Shown: positions 52,840-55,812 of the stretch, one piece after another
Layout: the number at the start of each line of letters is the position of its first letter
Position numbering within the stretch: the stretch's first letter is position 1
NCBI GenBank assembly: GCA_949841465.1
Contig: CATKZW010000017.1
Location: 1 to 55,812 of the forward strand
Length of the DNA stretch: 55,812 nucleotides
Direction of reading: 5' to 3'
From: an uncultured Oscillospiraceae bacterium
GTDB taxonomy: Bacteria; Bacillota; Clostridia; Oscillospirales; Oscillospiraceae
Position numbers and translations under genes: made by a program
The notes under the pieces: model-generated
Seen by the model: only the letters and a program-made list of their open reading frames with translations
Database searches by the model: none
Told to the model about the DNA's origin: nothing

Positions 52840-53190
52840 TTACACATTCTGCGCGTCTTTCTCTGCCGCCTCGGCAATGGCTGCTGCCCGCCGTGCCACC
52901 AGCTCAAAATTTTGCTTGGCCCGCTGCAAATCCTGCTCCAACAGCCGGAGTTGCTCCGTGGCACGCCGAAGGTCGTACAGCCGGTCTGGTTCCCTGTTGA
53001 TCTGCGCCTGGATATCGGCCAGCTGCTTTTCTTTCTGCGGCAGCTCCCAGACGCACTGGGTAATCAGGTTCTCAAATTTCTGGGTGAAGGGGTGTCCCCT
53101 GCCTGCCGGTCAATGAGCTCCGCCAGCTCGTCGCGCCATTCCTGTGTCCACGCTTGTTTTTTACTGCATACCTGTCTTTTGTGCGCTTTA
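52840..53190 (-). pseudogene. Frameshifted coiled-coil remnant of a mobile-element gene
   Basis: On the minus strand one frame reads KKQAWTQEWRDELAELIDRQAG, then the frame breaks near 53095. The next frame continues GHPFTQKFENLITQCVWELP, QKEKQLADIQAQINREPDRL, YDLRRATEQLRLLEQDL to the stop TAA (52840-52842). Strongly helical, Glu/Gln/Arg-rich, with no start codon. It looks like the C-terminus of a mobilisation or other mobile-element protein; the exact family is not recognised. The stretch 52603-52756 holds nothing else recognisable. Confidence 0.5.
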
Positions 53191-53215
53191 ATCAGCAATT
53201 TCTAGAAACACAGAT

Positions 53216-54187
53216 TCATCCCACTGTCATCTCTTTGAGTATAGCCTCAGCACCGCAGACGATTTCGTCAATGACCTCCTGAACAGTCATCACACTATGG
53301 ATGCGTCCAATGCATTCGCCGGCCGGAATGGCTCCATCCTCCACGTCTCCGCTTTCATAGGCATTCTTTTGACGTTTGCCGTTGGTGAAAGGCAGAATTT
53401 CCTCCAAGGTCAAAGGATGGTCGGAGCTGCTCTCTAAGGCCATCAGCTCCTTGATGGTGTTGTTTTTGATATCCCGGGAGGCATTCTTGATGGAGCGTTG
53501 GACCATTGCGGTGCTGCGCTCGTCACACGCTACAAAGTACTGCTTGAAATTCTCATGGATCGGGCATTCAGCAGTGGCTACAAAGCGGGTGCCCATTACC
53601 ACGCCCTCTGCCCCCAGGGCTCGGGCGGCCAGATAGCTGCGGCTGTCGCAGATGCCGCCCCCAGCAATCACGGGAATGCTCAGCGCATCCACCACGGAAG
53701 GGATGAGCACCATGGTCGCGACATCATCCATACCAGGGTGTCCACCGGCCTCAAACCCCACAATAGATACTGCGTCACACCCTGCGGCTTCAGCCTTTTT
53801 GGCGAAACGGACAGCGGTGGATTTGTGGATCACCTTCACCCCAGCCTCATGGAGAATGGGCACAAAGGGCTTCGGGTCCCGCCCAGCCAGCTCCACCACA
53901 GCCACCCTGGCCTCGGCACAGGCCTCCAGATACTCGCCCACCTTCTCCCCTGCCACCTGCACTGGAAGCATGGAGATATTCACGGCAAAGGGCTTGTCCG
54001 TGAGGGAGCGCACCTTGGCGATGCCTTCCAGCAGCTCCGTCTTGCTGGAAAACAGGGAGGAGTTCAATGTGCCCAGTCCTCCTGCGTTGGAGACGGCGGC
54101 GCAAAACTCAGGCGTAGCCAGCCATTGGATGCCGCCCTGCATAATTGGATGCTGGACCCCCAGCATATCGCATATTTTCGATTTCAT
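53216..54187 (-). CDS. Nitronate monooxygenase/FabK-like flavoprotein
   Basis: 323 residues, a FMN TIM barrel: MLGVQHPIMQGGIQWLATPE, AVSNAGGLGTLNSSL, PFAVNISMLPV, VKVIHKSTAVRFAKKAEAAG, CDAVSIVGFEAGGHPG, PVIAGGGICDSRS, GAEGVVMGTRFVATAE. The family includes nitroalkane-oxidising enzymes and the FabK enoyl-ACP reductase; the AGGHPG loop fits either. It lies 34 bases after the DASS transporter stop in the same direction, so an imported substrate of that carrier may be relevant. Confidence 0.85.
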   Translation of the reverse strand: MKSKICDMLGVQHPIMQGGIQWLATPEFCAAVSNAGGLGTLNSSLFSSKTELLEGIAKVRSLTDKPFAVNISMLPVQVAGEKVGEYLEACAEARVAVVELAGRDPKPFVPILHEAGVKVIHKSTAVRFAKKAEAAGCDAVSIVGFEAGGHPGMDDVATMVLIPSVVDALSIPVIAGGGICDSRSYLAARALGAEGVVMGTRFVATAECPIHENFKQYFVACDERSTAMVQRSIKNASRDIKNNTIKELMALESSSDHPLTLEEILPFTNGKRQKNAYESGDVEDGAIPAGECIGRIHSVMTVQEVIDEIVCGAEAILKEMTVG

Positions 54188-54221
54188 ATTGACTCTCCTT
54201 TGTCGTTGTTTTTATCCGCAG

Positions 54222-55673
54222 TCAGCGAGAGAAAATCAGACACCCCAGGGGATAAGCAACCACTGCCAGAATCACAGTATAGGCGGCCACCAGCGGCCAC
54301 CCCCACTTCATCTGATAACTCACCGGAGTCCAGCCCGCGCCGGAGGGCAGCCCCCCCGACGGGCTGCAGCTGGGTGTGGCCATGGAAATGTTACAACCCC
54401 CCGCGATAATCATGGCCAGGGCGATGGGGTTGACCCCGGCAATGGTCATGGCAATTGGAATGAACACCGTATACATGGAGGCGGTAAGCGTATTGGACAG
54501 GAAGTTCGTCATCATCATGATAAAGGCAGTGACGCACAGCACAAAGAGCATGGCAGGCATACCGCCCAGCAGAGGCTCCATGGTTTGCATGATCCATGCG
54601 GTGACGCCGCAGCCCTCCAACCCAAAGATATAGGCGGAACCCATGACGGCAGTCATAATATACACTGAGTTCCATGCCACGCCTTTATTGGCCTCCTGCA
54701 TGGTAATGATAGGCTCACCATCCACGGTAATCCCGCAGAGCAGACCGGCAGCCACCAGGGCCGGCACACCGGTGCCCAGCCGCTTCATAAAGCCGCCCAC
54801 TGCGGTCAACCCCACAGCGTTGAATAAATCGGGACACAGCCACACCACGATCACCAGGGCGTAGGCGGCAGCCACTACCCGTTCTCTTTTATTCATACGG
54901 GGAACGGAAGCCCGCAGAGCCTCTATATCCAGCTCCGCCAGCCTGCCCACCTCCGGCTTCATCAGATAGCGGAACATCAGCCAGAACACCATAAACAGCA
55001 GGATGCCCACAGGGAGCATCATGGCCATATACTGGCCGTAGGAGATGACCAGACCGAAGTCCGCCTCAATATAGTCGAAAACCATGGTGACCAGCACATG
55101 GGAGATGGGGGTGAGGGCCATGGACATATTGCCCACGAACAGGATGCCCACCATCACCGCCTTGCCGATCTCATCCCCCTTTTTGTAACCGGTGAGCTGG
55201 AATATCTCCTCTGCCAGCGCCATGAACAGCACGATGATGGGAGAGCAGGTGCACACCAGCACCACGATCATCAGCGCCAGGAAGAACATGAACAGGATGC
55301 GCCACGGCTTGCCCTGACAGAATGGGCGGGTGATGAACCATAGGGCGATGCGCCTGGTGAGGCCGGTTTTGGACATGATGGCATTCAGGATGAAGCAGGC
55401 CACCAGGAAGGGCACCATGGAGTTGCCCCAGGTCTTTGCAAACAGGTCGGCTGCAGAGCACACGCCGGTGGTGCCCAGCATACCCACATAGAGCAGGCTG
55501 GGCCAGCCGGAACCCTCAGTGCACCACAGCCACAGGGTGGCGAAGAAGATGCCCACCACCCCCATGCCCGCCCGGGTGATAGGGGCGGGCGCGGGGAGGA
55601 TAAATTGGAACAGTACATAGACCGCAGCCGCGGCCAGCAGGTGTTTCATACGGGAAGATAAAGCTTGTTTCAC
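54222..55673 (-). CDS. DASS/SLC13-family anion (dicarboxylate-type) transporter
   Basis: 483 residues with about 11-12 membrane segments from GTG 55673 (GGGAGGAAACCGAT before it). Family features: FILNAIMSKTGLTRRIALWFI, a GNMSMALTPISHV stretch corresponding to the first SNT-like ion/substrate motif, and a second motif region FLSNTLTASMYTVF with CNISMATPSCSPSGG near the end. It probably imports a di- or tricarboxylate or sulfate with sodium. Its upstream DNA is the right copy of the terminal inverted repeat. Confidence 0.85.
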   Translation of the reverse strand: MKQALSSRMKHLLAAAAVYVLFQFILPAPAPITRAGMGVVGIFFATLWLWCTEGSGWPSLLYVGMLGTTGVCSAADLFAKTWGNSMVPFLVACFILNAIMSKTGLTRRIALWFITRPFCQGKPWRILFMFFLALMIVVLVCTCSPIIVLFMALAEEIFQLTGYKKGDEIGKAVMVGILFVGNMSMALTPISHVLVTMVFDYIEADFGLVISYGQYMAMMLPVGILLFMVFWLMFRYLMKPEVGRLAELDIEALRASVPRMNKRERVVAAAYALVIVVWLCPDLFNAVGLTAVGGFMKRLGTGVPALVAAGLLCGITVDGEPIITMQEANKGVAWNSVYIMTAVMGSAYIFGLEGCGVTAWIMQTMEPLLGGMPAMLFVLCVTAFIMMMTNFLSNTLTASMYTVFIPIAMTIAGVNPIALAMIIAGGCNISMATPSCSPSGGLPSGAGWTPVSYQMKWGWPLVAAYTVILAVVAYPLGCLIFSR

Positions 55674-55685
55674 ATCGGTTTCCTC

Positions 55686-55807
55686 CCTCGTATAATAAGT
55701 TTCAAGTTAATAGGTTTTAAGTATCAGCAGGCTTGGAGATGCCCGTGATACAATAGCTGTAGGACAGCAGGGACAAGTTCTCTTTCCTCCCGTAGAGCCG
55801 AAAGGCT
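55686..55807. repeat. Right copy of 122-bp terminal inverted repeat
   Basis: Perfect reverse complement of 1-122. It ends just outside the GGGAGG of the transporter's ribosome binding site. Five further bases (GCTAC) lie beyond it to the end of the window. Confidence 0.95.
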
Positions 55808-55812
55808 GCTAC

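Noticed and set aside
1-55812. Window as a composite transposon or linear plasmid with terminal inverted repeats
   Set aside because: The interior carries essential single-copy genes (infB, nusA, argS, murC, rpsU) in their usual chromosomal order, and no transposase adjoins the repeats.
1-55812. Window as a closed circle
   Set aside because: The ends match in inverted, not direct, orientation, so they do not overlap to close a circle.
1-55812. tRNA genes, rRNA genes or CRISPR arrays
   Set aside because: No cloverleaf-like sequence, rRNA segment or regularly spaced repeat was seen on either strand.

Overview
The window looks like chromosomal DNA of a GC-rich, spore-forming, butyrate-producing gut clostridium, most likely Oscillospiraceae near Flavonifractor, Pseudoflavonifractor or Lawsonibacter. 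This is inferred from gene content, not from a database search. The evidence is bofA/yaaL sporulation-type genes, crt-hbd, a monomeric [FeFe] hydrogenase, firmicute operon orders (rimP-nusA-ylxR-ylxQ-infB, rbfA-DHH-truB-ribF, ywiB-argS) and strong purine-rich ribosome binding sites.

Layout. 0.1-6 kb: a four-gene galactoside operon (TetR, GH2, GPH symporter, GH36), with overlapping start and stop codons. 6-18.5 kb: a carbohydrate-degradation region full of broken genes. It holds a truncated tyrosine integrase, an in-frame GH3/GH78 chimera with a frameshift, an intact esterase, a TetR-VOC pair divergent from an Old Yellow Enzyme reductase, a GH3 pseudogene, a membrane-anchored domain-swapped GH3 cut by a serine-recombinase module, and an ISAs1 fragment joined to that recombinase. 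18.6-20.7 kb: a Vat/CatB-type acetyltransferase and a DacF-type carboxypeptidase. 21-25 kb (minus strand): murC, bofA, yaaL, rpsU and the hydrogenase. 25.5-28.7 kb: a UgpC/MsmK-type ATPase with an unusually long structured leader, then malQ preceded by a LacI remnant. 29-34 kb: two adjacent hybrid histidine kinases with no separate response regulator. 34.3-36.3 kb: remnants and a DUF6514 gene. 36.6-38.4 kb: hbd and crt. 38.7-48.7 kb: the large translation/ribosome-maturation cluster, interrupted between infB and rbfA by an XRE/small-protein module. A second such module lies just outside the cluster at 48.8-49.4 kb. 49.4-52.5 kb: argS, ywiB, murI. 52.6-53.2 kb: mobile-element debris. 53.2-55.7 kb: a nitronate monooxygenase-like enzyme and a DASS/SLC13 transporter.

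The most striking large-scale feature is a perfect 122-bp inverted repeat at the two ends of the window (1-122 and 55686-55807). Each copy stops 1-3 bases short of the Shine-Dalgarno region of an inward-facing operon: TetR-GH2-symporter-GH36 on the left, transporter-monooxygenase on the right. This suggests either an invertible 55-kb chromosomal segment that exchanges the upstream regions of two operons, or a repeat-bounded assembly contig, or both. Other candidates for new biology are the paired XRE/small-protein modules with palindromic operators, a dispersed hairpin-bounded repeat family, and the displaced Shine-Dalgarno of the UgpC-type gene.
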